From assembly GCA_002364085.1 (NCBI GenBank), contig DEXK01000011.1:554090-618089 (forward strand): 64,000 bases of DNA. The letters are read 5' to 3'. Within the stretch, counting starts at the first letter, position 1. Every line of letters starts with the position of its first letter. Shown here piece by piece: positions 1 through 8,883 of the stretch. The notes under the pieces were generated by a model. That model was not told the DNA's origin. It searched no databases and saw only the letters and a list, made by a program, of their open reading frames with translations. A program made the translations under genes and the position numbers. This DNA is from Balneolaceae bacterium UBA3186. Lineage in GTDB: Bacteria > Bacteroidota > Rhodothermia > Balneolales > Balneolaceae.

Positions 1-23
1 TATCAGCTATCAGCTATCAGCTA
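1..23. repeat. TATCAGC tandem repeat at window edge
   Basis: Three direct copies of the 7-mer TATCAGC run from the first base of the window, so the array may continue outside it. The unit makes an AGCT-ATC-AGCT pattern, and the reverse form AGCTGATAGCT recurs at 31195-31205. It is non-coding and of unknown role, one of several small self-complementary intergenic repeat families in this window. Confidence 0.7.
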
Positions 24-106
24 AACGAAAGATTAATCAAGCCAATTCAAAACTTTTTGACTATTATTACGAACAAGGCACAAATAAATAATCACAAGCA
101 CATACT

Positions 107-1246
107 TTGAGTTTAAAAAACGAAGCACAGTCGGGTTATGGAACCAAGAAATTCTATCAGGAATACGTTTCCGGGATGTCCAAAGACCGTATTTCCAAAG
201 AGCTTACTGCCGATACCGATCGTTTAAAACTGTTATATAAAGAAGCTGTTGAAGATATTGAACGCCAACAAGGTCAAAATCTTCCCGGACATGTTAAATT
301 CCTTCGTGTATTTTCTGATCTGACTCAACGCCTTAATCCTACAAGAAGGTTAGCATTCGGGTTAGGCTCTGTTGGATTTGTATCTCATTATTTAGTGAAC
401 ATTTTTGGACTGGAAGGAATTGTTTTCTTTTCTGAGTTACTTCTCCCCTTTGGTTTTGTATCTATGTTCCTGCTGCTATTGGTAGAGTTACTCGAAAAAT
501 CTGATGTACAAAAAGAGATCGATCTTGCCAGAGATATTCAGTTAAGTCTGTTGCCAAGCACATCACTTAATAAGAAGAATTTAGAAGTCTATTCCTTTGC
601 ACACACTGCTAAAGAAGTAGGCGGCGATTATCTGGATGTGATCGATACTGAAAAAGGCACGTATGTAATTATTGCTGATGTTTCCGGAAAAGGACTTTCG
701 GCAGCTCTGTATATGGTCAGGATGCAGGCCTTAGTAAATATGTTGGTCACCAAAGAACATCCTTCACCAAAAGATCTGTTCATTCAACTAAATGATTACG
801 TAAAAAGTAACAGTCGTGATAAAACCTTTGTAACCGGTTGTGTGGGTTTTTTCCCAAATGACAAAGAAGAATTCGAATATGTTCGCGCCGGACATAATAT
901 CCCGATCTATTACAGCAGAGAAAGAGATACTACATTTAACTTAAAAGCCGATGGATTCGCTTTAGGCATGACCAACAGTGCCCTGCTTGCAAAACATCTG
1001 GAAGTAAAGAAATTCCACTTCAAACCCGGCGATTCTGTTCTTTTCTATACTGATGGGTTAAACGAATCCCGAAACCATCGCGGTGAAGAATACGGTGAAG
1101 AACGTATTCAGTCCTTAATGGAGATCTATGGCTCCCTTCATGCTAAAACCATAGTTAAAAAACTCCAAAGCTCTTTAGAAGCCTTCATCGGTCAGGAAGC
1201 CCCTCTTGATGATGTGACTTTTACGTGTGTGCACAGGCCGGAGTAA
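107..1246 (+). CDS. PP2C-type SpoIIE/RsbU-like serine phosphatase, membrane-anchored
   Basis: Likely a protein serine/threonine phosphatase of the PP2C SpoIIE class, which typically dephosphorylates anti-anti-sigma factors in partner-switching pathways. Residues about 81-130 form a hydrophobic pair of membrane segments. A linker with the DIQLSLLP motif (143-150), typical of RsbU-like proteins, leads into the catalytic domain, with GGDYLDV (172-178), DVSGKG (191-196), AGHN (261-264), FYTDGLNE (313-320) and the late DD pair (368-369) as metal-binding and core motifs. The open frame starts with TTG at 107; an in-frame ATG at 176 (residue 24) is an alternative, and no clear Shine-Dalgarno separates them. 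No anti-sigma kinase or STAS partner lies in the window, so the target is unknown. Confidence 0.85.
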   Translation: MSLKNEAQSGYGTKKFYQEYVSGMSKDRISKELTADTDRLKLLYKEAVEDIERQQGQNLPGHVKFLRVFSDLTQRLNPTRRLAFGLGSVGFVSHYLVNIFGLEGIVFFSELLLPFGFVSMFLLLLVELLEKSDVQKEIDLARDIQLSLLPSTSLNKKNLEVYSFAHTAKEVGGDYLDVIDTEKGTYVIIADVSGKGLSAALYMVRMQALVNMLVTKEHPSPKDLFIQLNDYVKSNSRDKTFVTGCVGFFPNDKEEFEYVRAGHNIPIYYSRERDTTFNLKADGFALGMTNSALLAKHLEVKKFHFKPGDSVLFYTDGLNESRNHRGEEYGEERIQSLMEIYGSLHAKTIVKKLQSSLEAFIGQEAPLDDVTFTCVHRPE

Positions 1247-1341
1247 GAATTACCGAGTGATTTTATTTTTTTTATGATTTTATGCTGATTCTCCATCAGA
1301 GATAATCAGTTAAATCACTTGCAATCAGAAAATCAGCGATC

Positions 1342-1375
1342 AAAAAAAGCCAACCCGATTTCTCGAATTGGCTTT
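1342..1375 (-). terminator. Rho-independent terminator of the tmRNA gene
   Basis: On the minus strand an 8-bp stem (AAAGCCAA/TTGGCTTT), extended inside by TCGA-type pairs around a GAAA loop, is followed directly by a run of T. It starts 8 bases beyond the encoded 3' end of tmRNA. Confidence 0.85.
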
Positions 1376-1382
1376 AATTTTG

Positions 1383-1749
1383 TGGAGGTGCGGGGAGTCG
1401 AACCCCGGTCCGAAACAGTAAACCTACAAACATCTACATGTTTAGTTACTGATTAAATTTCGCGAGAAGCCGAGCCCAGTAACAAAGCGACTTCAAGCTA
1501 TTCTGTTTAAGTTTCACGCATTGTAGACAGAAAACACCAATACGCTATCCTATCTTGTATGATGTTCAGCCCGGCACTGATAGGCACGCTAACCGGGGGA
1601 ACAGACTAGTCAGCTTACGCTGCTAATCGGTATGAGTAATTATTGTCAATTACATTAATTTCCATAATGGTTATTATTACGAGATCCATTGGACAATCTC
1701 GACATGCAACCTGCGATATTACGCGTCCCGTCGAAGCCAGAACACCCCC
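1383..1749 (-). ncRNA. ssrA: tmRNA (transfer-messenger RNA)
   Basis: tmRNA rescues stalled ribosomes and tags the nascent chain for proteolysis. On the minus strand the 5' end reads GGGGGTGTTCTGGCTTCGACGG, the conserved tmRNA start, and the 3' end carries a T arm (GGGGTTCGACTCCCC) and CACCTCC. The ends pair as a 7-bp acceptor stem with one G-U, giving about 367 nt, close to the E. coli length of 363. CCA is not encoded (the bases after the discriminator A are CAA), so it must be added. The tag frame ends NNYSYRLAA before a TAA at about 1617-1619; in full it is probably EINVIDNNYSYRLAA or the shorter VIDNNYSYRLAA, depending on the resume codon. A terminator follows. Confidence 0.95.
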
Positions 1750-1816
1750 ATCTTTGTTGCTCATCTAAAATACGAATAATTTGAGACATTATTTTACCGG
1801 CTTTGCCGGAATTAAA

Positions 1817-1940
1817 AATTAAAGATGTAAGATTATAAAAAATTGAATGATTAGCTTGTAACTTAACTTTGTAATTTAAAGGATTCTTTGTTTTAAGTTG
1901 GTTCAATGAATCTTTAATTTTTAATCTTACATCTTTAATT
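1817..1940. repeat. 19-bp perfect inverted repeat with 86-bp spacer
   Basis: Bases 1817-1835 (AATTAAAGATGTAAGATTA) are the exact reverse complement of 1922-1940. The arms flank an AT-rich 86-bp spacer with no convincing gene. They lie between the tmRNA promoter side and the DUF72 gene, whose start at 1949 is 8 bases beyond the right arm. A separate small hairpin (CCGGC-TTT-GCCGG, 1797-1809) lies just outside. It could be a tiny non-autonomous element or part of a dispersed repeat. Confidence 0.6.
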
Positions 1941-1948
1941 GTAGAAAA

Positions 1949-2842
1949 ATGAAATTCGGAAGCGTTGACGACCCTGGAAATTTAGACCTTTCACTCCCAC
2001 AGGACCATCCCGATACCTATAAAGTGTTGGAATCAAATAAACAGGGACAGCTGGAAGGAATATATGTGGGCTGTGCAAAATGGAATAAGAAAGATCTGAA
2101 AGGGTTTTACCCACGGGGCACAAAAGATGAACTAGAATATTACGCCAAACAATTCAACTCTATTGAATTAAATGCCACACATTACAAAATATATGGTGAG
2201 GATGTAATTTCCGGGTGGAGAGAAAAATCCGGAGATAATTTTAAGTTCTTCCCAAAAGTGGTGAACAGTATTAGTCATTTTAAAAGATTAAAGGGTGTGG
2301 AAGCATTAGTTGAAGAATACACACTCCCGATCAGAGCTTTTGAAGAGAAATTAGGGATGATCTTTCTGCAATTGAGAGATGATTTTAAACCCAAAGATTT
2401 TGATCGTGTTGAACGATTTTTAGAAATCTGGCCAAAAGATCTCCCATTGGCAATAGAACTCCGTCATACGGATTGGTACAATGATGATACCGTAGCCACC
2501 CGAACTTATCAATTGTTTGAAGAGCATAACGTGTCAAATATCATTACTGATACCGCTGGGCGCCGGGACCTTCTTCATATGCGACTTACAACTCCGGATG
2601 CTTTTATCCGATATGTAGGAGCAAACCATCAGACAGATTATTCCAGACTGGACGAATGGGTAGACAGACTTAAGATCTGGAAGAATCATGGTTTGAGAAA
2701 TCTGTACTTCTTTGTTCATCAAAATGTAGAGAAGGAATCTCCTTTACTGTCCGCCTATTTCATTGAGAAATTGAATAAAGCTCTTGGCACAGATCTGGAT
2801 TTACCTAACAAAGATCCTGAGCCCCCAAAACTGGATCTATAA
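1949..2842 (+). CDS. DUF72 family protein
   Basis: Member of the DUF72 (YecE-like) TIM-barrel family, of unknown biochemical function. Family marks are the early GCAKWN segment (41-46; the family often has G-T/C-S-x-W here), NSIELNATHY (70-79), FPKVV near 101-105, IELRH (169-173) and the late RYVG segment (221-224). At 297 residues it is somewhat longer than the usual 240-290 because of an extra N-terminal stretch of about 35 residues. The ATG at 1949 follows the right arm of the inverted repeat. It appears to be a single gene; the next gene starts 91 bases on. Confidence 0.88.
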   Translation: MKFGSVDDPGNLDLSLPQDHPDTYKVLESNKQGQLEGIYVGCAKWNKKDLKGFYPRGTKDELEYYAKQFNSIELNATHYKIYGEDVISGWREKSGDNFKFFPKVVNSISHFKRLKGVEALVEEYTLPIRAFEEKLGMIFLQLRDDFKPKDFDRVERFLEIWPKDLPLAIELRHTDWYNDDTVATRTYQLFEEHNVSNIITDTAGRRDLLHMRLTTPDAFIRYVGANHQTDYSRLDEWVDRLKIWKNHGLRNLYFFVHQNVEKESPLLSAYFIEKLNKALGTDLDLPNKDPEPPKLDL

Positions 2843-2933
2843 ATCACATTTTCTTAACAATAAAAAGCTAGTTCATTCGCTAACTTTTTGTTCTAATAAT
2901 CGTCTAAGCCAAAAAAATGATTGCCACGCATTT

Positions 2934-5192
2934 ATGATAAAAAAGATTCTGTTAGTTTTAGCCTTATTGACTCCGATTTCTATTTTTGCCCAAAAGGCTT
3001 CCATTAACGGATACGTTACCGACAAAAGTTCAAGAGAAACACTACTAAGCGCAAATGTCGCTCTGTTAGAAACTAATCGAGGTACTACAACAAACACATT
3101 GGGATATTTTTCCCTCACTAATCTCGAACCTGGAACATATACGATAGCATGCTCTTATATTGGATTTGAGTTATTCAGGAAAACAGTGACTCTCTCTGAA
3201 AATGAAACTCTCCGCTTAGATATTGAGCTCGAGCCAAATGTAGTTGCTACTGAAGAAATAGTGGTTACAAGCGAACGTATAATAGAAGCTCAAAAGAATA
3301 TTGGCACACAAGACATAAACACAGAGCTAATAACTTCGTTGCCAAAGGTTTTTGAAGCAGATGTTTTTAGATCTATTCAACTTTTGCCGGGTGTAAAAGC
3401 TGCCTCTGACTTTTCAAGTGGTTTATATGTACGTGGAGGAAGCCCGGACCAAACTCTAATCCTTCTCGATAGAAATACCGTTTATAATCCGAGTCACTTT
3501 TTCGGTTTTTTCTCTACATTTAATCCGGATGCTATTAAAGATGTACGTCTCTATAAAGGTGGATACCCCGCTGAATATGGAGGTCGTTTAAGCTCTGTAC
3601 TTACCATCTATAATAAAGATGGTAACCGAAATCGTACTGAAGGAACTGCTACTTTGGGAATGTTGGCATCTCGTGTTTCAATTGAAGGGCCTTACAAAAA
3701 AGGATCATGGATGTTTTCTGCAAGAAGAAGCACTCTGGAACCGGTTCTCGCCGCATTAAGAAGTACCAGTGATAATATTCCTTCAAGCTTTTACTTTTTG
3801 GATTACAATGGCAAAGTAAATTTTGACGCTACAAAGAATGATAAACTCTCATTAGCATTTTATTCCGGTCAAGATAAAGTGAATTTCCCATTTTCAGACG
3901 ATGCAGAATTCAAACTCAATTACGGAAACAGAACTTTAAGCGGTAACTGGACCCATATATTTAATGAAAAGCTATTTTCGAATTTCGTACTTACAGGTTC
4001 TCAATACTTCAATTACCCAGAACTTGAGCTGGGCGGAACCCCAATAGAAAGAAGAAATAACATTTATGACTATTCTATAAAAGCTGATCTTGAATATCTT
4101 CCTAATGAAAAGCATGAACTTGCAATTGGGGTTTGGGCAGGAACACTAACTATTAGATTGAATGATCGTTTTGATAATGAACCTAGCTTCAGTTCCAGAA
4201 GTCATTCTCGTTATAGTTCTCTATACATTTCCGATACTTGGCGACCAACCGAAAAATGGAAAATTGTGAGTGGTTTACGAAGCAGCTATTTATCCGATGG
4301 AAACTACATGAGACTTGAACCTCGCCTCTCTCTGGAGTACAAAGCTACTGATAGAATTCGGTTACAAACAGCTTATGGTCGCTATAACCAATATCTAACT
4401 CTTATAACGAATGAAGCCTTTTCCGGTTTTGATGTTTGGCTAACAGCAGATGATGGTGTAAAACCTTCCTTTGGAGATCAATACATAATAGGAGCTAAAA
4501 CAATTCCATTCGAAGGCTTCGGTTTTGATGTAGAACTATACTATCGAACCATGAATGATATTTTTGAACTGGATCCCTTTTTACAGGATGTATCAGGACT
4601 TGACTACCCCGAATTATTCAGGATAGGAAATGGCGATGCTTACGGTGCTGAATTCTTTTTTGAAAAAAGAGCCGGAAATTTAACCGGTTTCGTAGGGTAC
4701 ACTTTTGCCTATACCTGGAAAAAATTTAATGATTACAACAACGGCATAGATAGCCCTGATGGATCAGGCAGAAGATACCCTCCTAAATACGATAGAAGGA
4801 ATGATGTGAACTTGGTTCTGTCTTATAAACTCAGCAGAAAATGGAAATCAACAATTTCATTTAATTATGCAACGGGGCAAGCATATACTGAAGTTCTTGG
4901 ACAATATTCTGCTAATAACACTCCCTGGGCTAATGATCAGCTAAATACATTCACTGTTGGAAAAATAAACGCTTCCAGATTGCCCCCTTATCACCGCATG
5001 GATATTTCATTTTCCAGACTGGGCACTTTCTTTGGGCTTGGAAATGCAGAATGGCAATTTCAAATTATAAATGTTTATTCTCGAAGAAACGTCTGGTTCT
5101 ATAATTTCGATTTCGATGAAAATCCTGTAGAAAGAACCGAAGTACCTCTTCTCCCTTTACTCCCTACAATATCTTATACAGTAAATTTCTAG
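2934..5192 (+). CDS. TonB-dependent receptor with carboxypeptidase-like N-terminal domain
   Basis: Outer-membrane beta-barrel receptor expected to import a substrate in a TonB/ExbBD-driven way; substrate unknown. The frame is open from 2784, but the ATG at 2934 gives a proper signal peptide (MIKKILLVLALLTPISIFAQ), so 752 residues is preferred over 802. After the signal comes a CarboxypepD_reg-like fold (about 22-105), then the plug domain with the YVRGGSPDQTLILLD and EYGGRLSSVL segments, then the barrel ending in an aromatic strand (YTVNF). It lies 4 bases upstream of a DUF4249 lipoprotein gene, a frequent pairing in Bacteroidota; no SusD-type gene is present, so this is not a classical polysaccharide locus. 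Confidence 0.9.
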   Translation: MIKKILLVLALLTPISIFAQKASINGYVTDKSSRETLLSANVALLETNRGTTTNTLGYFSLTNLEPGTYTIACSYIGFELFRKTVTLSENETLRLDIELEPNVVATEEIVVTSERIIEAQKNIGTQDINTELITSLPKVFEADVFRSIQLLPGVKAASDFSSGLYVRGGSPDQTLILLDRNTVYNPSHFFGFFSTFNPDAIKDVRLYKGGYPAEYGGRLSSVLTIYNKDGNRNRTEGTATLGMLASRVSIEGPYKKGSWMFSARRSTLEPVLAALRSTSDNIPSSFYFLDYNGKVNFDATKNDKLSLAFYSGQDKVNFPFSDDAEFKLNYGNRTLSGNWTHIFNEKLFSNFVLTGSQYFNYPELELGGTPIERRNNIYDYSIKADLEYLPNEKHELAIGVWAGTLTIRLNDRFDNEPSFSSRSHSRYSSLYISDTWRPTEKWKIVSGLRSSYLSDGNYMRLEPRLSLEYKATDRIRLQTAYGRYNQYLTLITNEAFSGFDVWLTADDGVKPSFGDQYIIGAKTIPFEGFGFDVELYYRTMNDIFELDPFLQDVSGLDYPELFRIGNGDAYGAEFFFEKRAGNLTGFVGYTFAYTWKKFNDYNNGIDSPDGSGRRYPPKYDRRNDVNLVLSYKLSRKWKSTISFNYATGQAYTEVLGQYSANNTPWANDQLNTFTVGKINASRLPPYHRMDISFSRLGTFFGLGNAEWQFQIINVYSRRNVWFYNFDFDENPVERTEVPLLPLLPTISYTVNF

Positions 5193-5196
5193 GTTT

Positions 5197-6114
5197 ATGA
5201 GATCTCTATTAATCACCTTAACCCTCTTTTCAATAATTTTTATTTCTTGTGATCTCTATCCTCAAGACGACTACAAGGAATATTATGTAGTGGAGAGCTA
5301 TTTGATCGCACAAGATCCGTTAGCTCCCATTTATCTTTCAACTACTGCTCCTGCAACTTCTGCCTATAGTTTTGAAGATTATGCGGTCTCAGGAGCAAAT
5401 GTAAGAGTTCATCTTTTATCTGATGATGGTGATTCTAACATTGTTCAAACTTTTGCTTATCAACTTGACAGCGCAGGAGTTTATAGTTCTGCTTTTCAAC
5501 ATACAGTCTTACCATCCAGAACCTACCAGCTTCAAATCACGGATTTACCCAACGACCCAACTGCTTCCATTATCGGATATACAACCGTACCTGATACTTT
5601 TAGTAATGTAAGTGAGGTTCCAGACACTGTGATCTATCAATCTGAAAACCAGATCGAAATTGACATTACTCCAAGCCTTAATACACAAAGGCAAAGTTAT
5701 TTTATCTTTACAACTATCGCCTTAAATCCCAGCAAAGAAAATTTTACTCCTTTGTATTCTGACTTTTTTGATGATCAAGAAGATGAGGTTGGCGATTTTG
5801 TAAAAACAAGTTCCGGAATAGTAAATGAAGCTAATTTTGAAACTAAACCGAATGGCATTGTTACATTAAAATATCCATGGCTTGCCGTAGCTTTTTATGG
5901 AGACAATCAAATTGTTGCAAATATTATTGATGATAATATATACGATTTTCTTCGCTCTCAGTCGGTACAATTAGGAGGTTCTACATTATCTCCTGGAGAA
6001 ATCCCGAATGTACTATATAGACTGGATGGCGGAATAGGAGTGTTTGGATCACTTGCTGCTGATACTATCCAGACCTATATTGAAAGACCATCTTCAATTG
6101 ATTTTAATCAGTAA
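5197..6114 (+). CDS. DUF4249 family lipoprotein
   Basis: Predicted outer-membrane-associated lipoprotein, 305 residues, with a signal peptide ending at a lipobox-like ISC (Cys18). The following YYVVESYLIAQDPLAPIYLS segment matches the usual DUF4249 opening, and the C-terminal half is beta-rich with a late YRLDGGIGVFGS stretch typical of the family. DUF4249 proteins usually sit beside TonB receptors of this type and probably act as their surface partner, although no substrate is known. The gene starts 4 bases after the receptor and its stop is immediately followed by the next ATG, so the three genes are surely co-transcribed. Confidence 0.85.
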   Translation: MRSLLITLTLFSIIFISCDLYPQDDYKEYYVVESYLIAQDPLAPIYLSTTAPATSAYSFEDYAVSGANVRVHLLSDDGDSNIVQTFAYQLDSAGVYSSAFQHTVLPSRTYQLQITDLPNDPTASIIGYTTVPDTFSNVSEVPDTVIYQSENQIEIDITPSLNTQRQSYFIFTTIALNPSKENFTPLYSDFFDDQEDEVGDFVKTSSGIVNEANFETKPNGIVTLKYPWLAVAFYGDNQIVANIIDDNIYDFLRSQSVQLGGSTLSPGEIPNVLYRLDGGIGVFGSLAADTIQTYIERPSSIDFNQ

Positions 6115-6777
6115 ATGAAAAAATTAGCAGTTATTTTTTCCTTCTTTTTATTTACAACCTCGTCATTTGCTCAAACTACCGGAGAATTTGAAATTGCCAG
6201 AGCAAAATACCGTGGAGGTGGCGATTGGTATAATGATCCTTCTGCTCTTTCTAATCTCATTAGTTTTGCAAAAGCTCAATTTTCCATCGCAATTAAAACA
6301 GAATATAAAGATGTATCCATTGGCAGCAGTGATCTACATAGTTATCCTTTTATCTTTTTAACTGGTCATGGGAATATCAATATCAACTCGTCTGAAGCGA
6401 ATAATCTGAGGACATATCTTGATAACGGAGGTTTCCTTTACATTGACGATGACTATGGAATCGACGAACATGCCAGAAATATGATGAAGCAGGTCTACCC
6501 AGATGAAGAATTCATCGAATTGCCTTATTCACATCCTATTTATAACAATGTTTTTAATTTCGAAAACGGCTTACCAAAAATTCATGAACATGATAATCAA
6601 TCCCCAAGGGGCTTTGGGTTATTCCGAAATGGAAAGATGGTCGTGTTCTATACATTCGAGTCAAATCTAGCAGATGGTTGGGCTGATGCAGAAATACATA
6701 ATAATCCTGCTTCCGTTCGTCAACAGGCTCTTAGAATGGGTACAAACATATTAGTCTACGCTTTAACAACTCTTTAA
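6115..6777 (+). CDS. DUF4159 domain protein, exported
   Basis: A 220-residue protein with a 20-residue signal peptide ending SFAQ, followed by a DUF4159 domain covering almost the whole mature chain. Visible family marks are FEIARAKYRGGGDWY at the start, FIFLTGHG near residue 81, LRTYLDNGGFLYIDDD near 100 and a C-terminal NILVYALT helix. The fold is related to glutamine-amidotransferase-like domains, but no catalytic role is established. The ATG abuts the stop of the DUF4249 gene with no gap, which ties it to the TonB receptor cluster. Confidence 0.82.
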   Translation: MKKLAVIFSFFLFTTSSFAQTTGEFEIARAKYRGGGDWYNDPSALSNLISFAKAQFSIAIKTEYKDVSIGSSDLHSYPFIFLTGHGNININSSEANNLRTYLDNGGFLYIDDDYGIDEHARNMMKQVYPDEEFIELPYSHPIYNNVFNFENGLPKIHEHDNQSPRGFGLFRNGKMVVFYTFESNLADGWADAEIHNNPASVRQQALRMGTNILVYALTTL

Positions 6778-6787
6778 GTTAAGCTCT

Positions 6788-7195
6788 ATGAATTTAATTA
6801 GTCCATATTTAATCTTTCAGGGAAACTGTGAAGAAGCCATCAACTTCTATCAACAGTGTTTAGGCGGAGAAGTATCTGTTCGACGATTTGGAGAAACTGA
6901 AATGCCTGTTCAGGATGATTATAAAAATAAGATCATGCATGCAGAGCTTACTTTTGGCGAAATGAAAATTATGTTCTCTGATGGGGCCCCTCATAAAAAA
7001 ATAATAAAAGGAGATAATATTCAGATAAATTTAAATTTTGATGAGGAAACTAAGCTTGAAGAAACCTTTCAAAAATTATCAGTTGGCGGAACTGTTACAA
7101 TGCCTCTTGAAATTACCTTCTGGAATGCAAAATTTGGAATGCTAGAGGATAAATTCGGAATACGATGGATGGTAAATTATTTACTAAAGGATTAA
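6788..7195 (+). CDS. VOC family protein, PhnB-like
   Basis: A 135-residue vicinal-oxygen-chelate fold protein of the PhnB-like (glyoxalase/bleomycin-resistance) branch. It opens with the family pattern SPYLIFQGNCEEAINFYQQC and closes with FGMLEDKFGIRWMVNY, the usual final strand. Such proteins are often annotated as 3-demethylubiquinone methyltransferase-like, a label not supported by any methyltransferase motif here. It starts 10 bases after the DUF4159 gene and may be read through from that operon, though its function looks unrelated. Confidence 0.85.
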   Translation: MNLISPYLIFQGNCEEAINFYQQCLGGEVSVRRFGETEMPVQDDYKNKIMHAELTFGEMKIMFSDGAPHKKIIKGDNIQINLNFDEETKLEETFQKLSVGGTVTMPLEITFWNAKFGMLEDKFGIRWMVNYLLKD

Positions 7196-7202
7196 CCCTG
7201 AT

Positions 7203-8384
7203 CTAATAATAGCTCTCTATACTTTCCAAAATAGTTTCCAATACAAATTTTAGCTGCTCAGTAGTGATAATCAATGGAGGTGCTAAACGAATCAATGTAT
7301 TTGAATGGAGTGTCCAACCTAAAAGGATTCCTTTATCAAAACAATAGTTGACTACATATTCAGTAACATCCCTGTTTTCCATCTCTAACCCCAGCATAGC
7401 GCCTACTCCTCTTACCTCAACAATACCTCTACTCTTTAATGTACTTTTGACAATTTGTTCTATCTCGGAAGCTCTTTGTAAATAATTTCCGCTTAATAAT
7501 TCTTTCAAATTGGCGTAGGCAGCAGCACAGCTTACAGGATGACCTCCAAAAGTTGTAACATGATTCAAAGGTGGATCAAATTTAAAGGTTTGAAAAATTT
7601 TTGTAGAAGAAACAAATCCACCAATGGGCATACCTCCACCCATAGCTTTAGCAATGCATAAAATATCAGGGATTACTTCATATTGTTCGAACGCAAAAAG
7701 CTTACCTGTCCTCCCAAATCCACTTTGGATCTCATCAAATATTAAAAGTACACCACATTCATTGCATCTTTTTCTAATTGACCGAAGCCACTTTTTCTCT
7801 GCAGGAATGATTCCTCCTTCTCCCTGAATGGGTTCAAGAATTACTGCAGCAGTTTTTATATCGATTAAATCAAGTACTCTTTCAGAATTAAATTCACTAA
7901 AATGAACATCCGGTAATAGCGGCAGGTATGGATCTCGGTAAATATCTCTTCCTGTCACGCTAAGTGAGCCATGCGTATCGCCATGATAACTATTCTTAAA
8001 TGCAACAAGCTTAGTTCTTTGTGTATATTTCTTTGCCAATTTTAAAGCACCTTCGGTAGCTTCAGTACCGCTATTTACCAAATAGATTTGTTCCATAGAG
8101 GCCGGCAATTGTTCTAGCAACAACTGAGCGAATTCTATCTGAGGCTTTTGAACAAACTCCCCGTAAACCATAACATGAAGATGTTTATCAATTTGTTCAT
8201 GCAGTGCGCTGATCACTTTGGGATGCTTGTGCCCTAAACTACTTACTGCAATTCCCGAAATAAAATCCAGATAAGATTCTCCCGAAACAGTATTGATGTA
8301 GCATCCCTCGGCATTAGAAATTTCCAATGCCATAGGAGTATCACTGGTTTGTGCAATTATCTTTTTAAATAAAAGTTTATTCAA
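7203..8384 (-). CDS. Class III PLP aminotransferase (acetylornithine/ornithine type)
   Basis: PLP-dependent aminotransferase, probably acting on an omega-amino group such as that of acetylornithine, ornithine or a related substrate. The 393-residue chain shows NSGTEA (104-109, phosphate binding), SYHG (132-135, ring stacking), FDEIQSGFGRTG (216-227) with the PLP-nitrogen Asp, Lys246 in AKAMGGG as the Schiff-base residue, and TTFGG (277-281). No arginine or proline biosynthesis gene lies nearby, so the substrate cannot be fixed from context; rocD- or argD-like roles are both possible. It is convergent with the VOC gene and divergent from the lipoprotein gene at 8477. Confidence 0.87.
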   Translation of the reverse strand: MNKLLFKKIIAQTSDTPMALEISNAEGCYINTVSGESYLDFISGIAVSSLGHKHPKVISALHEQIDKHLHVMVYGEFVQKPQIEFAQLLLEQLPASMEQIYLVNSGTEATEGALKLAKKYTQRTKLVAFKNSYHGDTHGSLSVTGRDIYRDPYLPLLPDVHFSEFNSERVLDLIDIKTAAVILEPIQGEGGIIPAEKKWLRSIRKRCNECGVLLIFDEIQSGFGRTGKLFAFEQYEVIPDILCIAKAMGGGMPIGGFVSSTKIFQTFKFDPPLNHVTTFGGHPVSCAAAYANLKELLSGNYLQRASEIEQIVKSTLKSRGIVEVRGVGAMLGLEMENRDVTEYVVNYCFDKGILLGWTLHSNTLIRLAPPLIITTEQLKFVLETILESIESYY

Positions 8385-8476
8385 CGTTACTGATATAAGC
8401 TAAAATATTATAAATTAATTATGCTATAGTTAAGGTAAATTACAATATTGTTCCAACTAATAATCTATCTAATTAA

Positions 8477-8881
8477 ATGAAAACAAGCTTCTTACTTCTC
8501 ATTTGTGCTCTAGTTTCATTGAATTGCGCTAATAAGAAAAATTCAACCTCAAAATCTGAAGATAAACCTAAAGCAGAATTAAGCTTAGCACCCGGTCATA
8601 TTCATGCAGATCTTAAAATCACTTTTATCAAAGATGAAGAAAAACGCAAAGTTATAACAGCTGAAGTTTTAGAAGTTCTGAAATATGGAAGTTCTACTGA
8701 ACCAGTTCCAGCCAATTCAAGTATTAAGTTTTATGTAACAAATGATGCTCTTGGTACGACAAAAGATTACCTGATCCTAAATAATAAAATCAATGCTGTA
8801 CTATCAAAATCAGAAGGCCCCATGATGATGGGTGATCAGAAAAGCGAAGATTTATGGAAACTAATAACTATCAATAACTAA
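8477..8881 (+). CDS. Small lipoprotein, unknown function
   Basis: A 134-residue protein with a lipoprotein signal (hydrophobic segment then SLNC, Cys17) and a Lys/Ser-rich linker (18-35). The mature part is beta-rich, with HIHADLKITF and a KFYVTNDALG segment; no known family is recognised. It ends 2 bases before the next start codon and is therefore probably co-transcribed with the large secreted BNR protein. Confidence 0.65.
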   Translation: MKTSFLLLICALVSLNCANKKNSTSKSEDKPKAELSLAPGHIHADLKITFIKDEEKRKVITAEVLEVLKYGSSTEPVPANSSIKFYVTNDALGTTKDYLILNNKINAVLSKSEGPMMMGDQKSEDLWKLITINN

Positions 8882-8883
8882 TT

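Noticed and set aside
1505..1520. GTTTCACGC as half of a parS site
   Set aside because: It lies within tmRNA and lacks the second half-site.
1655..1906. Minus-strand open frame of 83 codons
   Set aside because: It lies across the 5' half of tmRNA and part of the inverted repeat; its sense is explained by the structural RNA.
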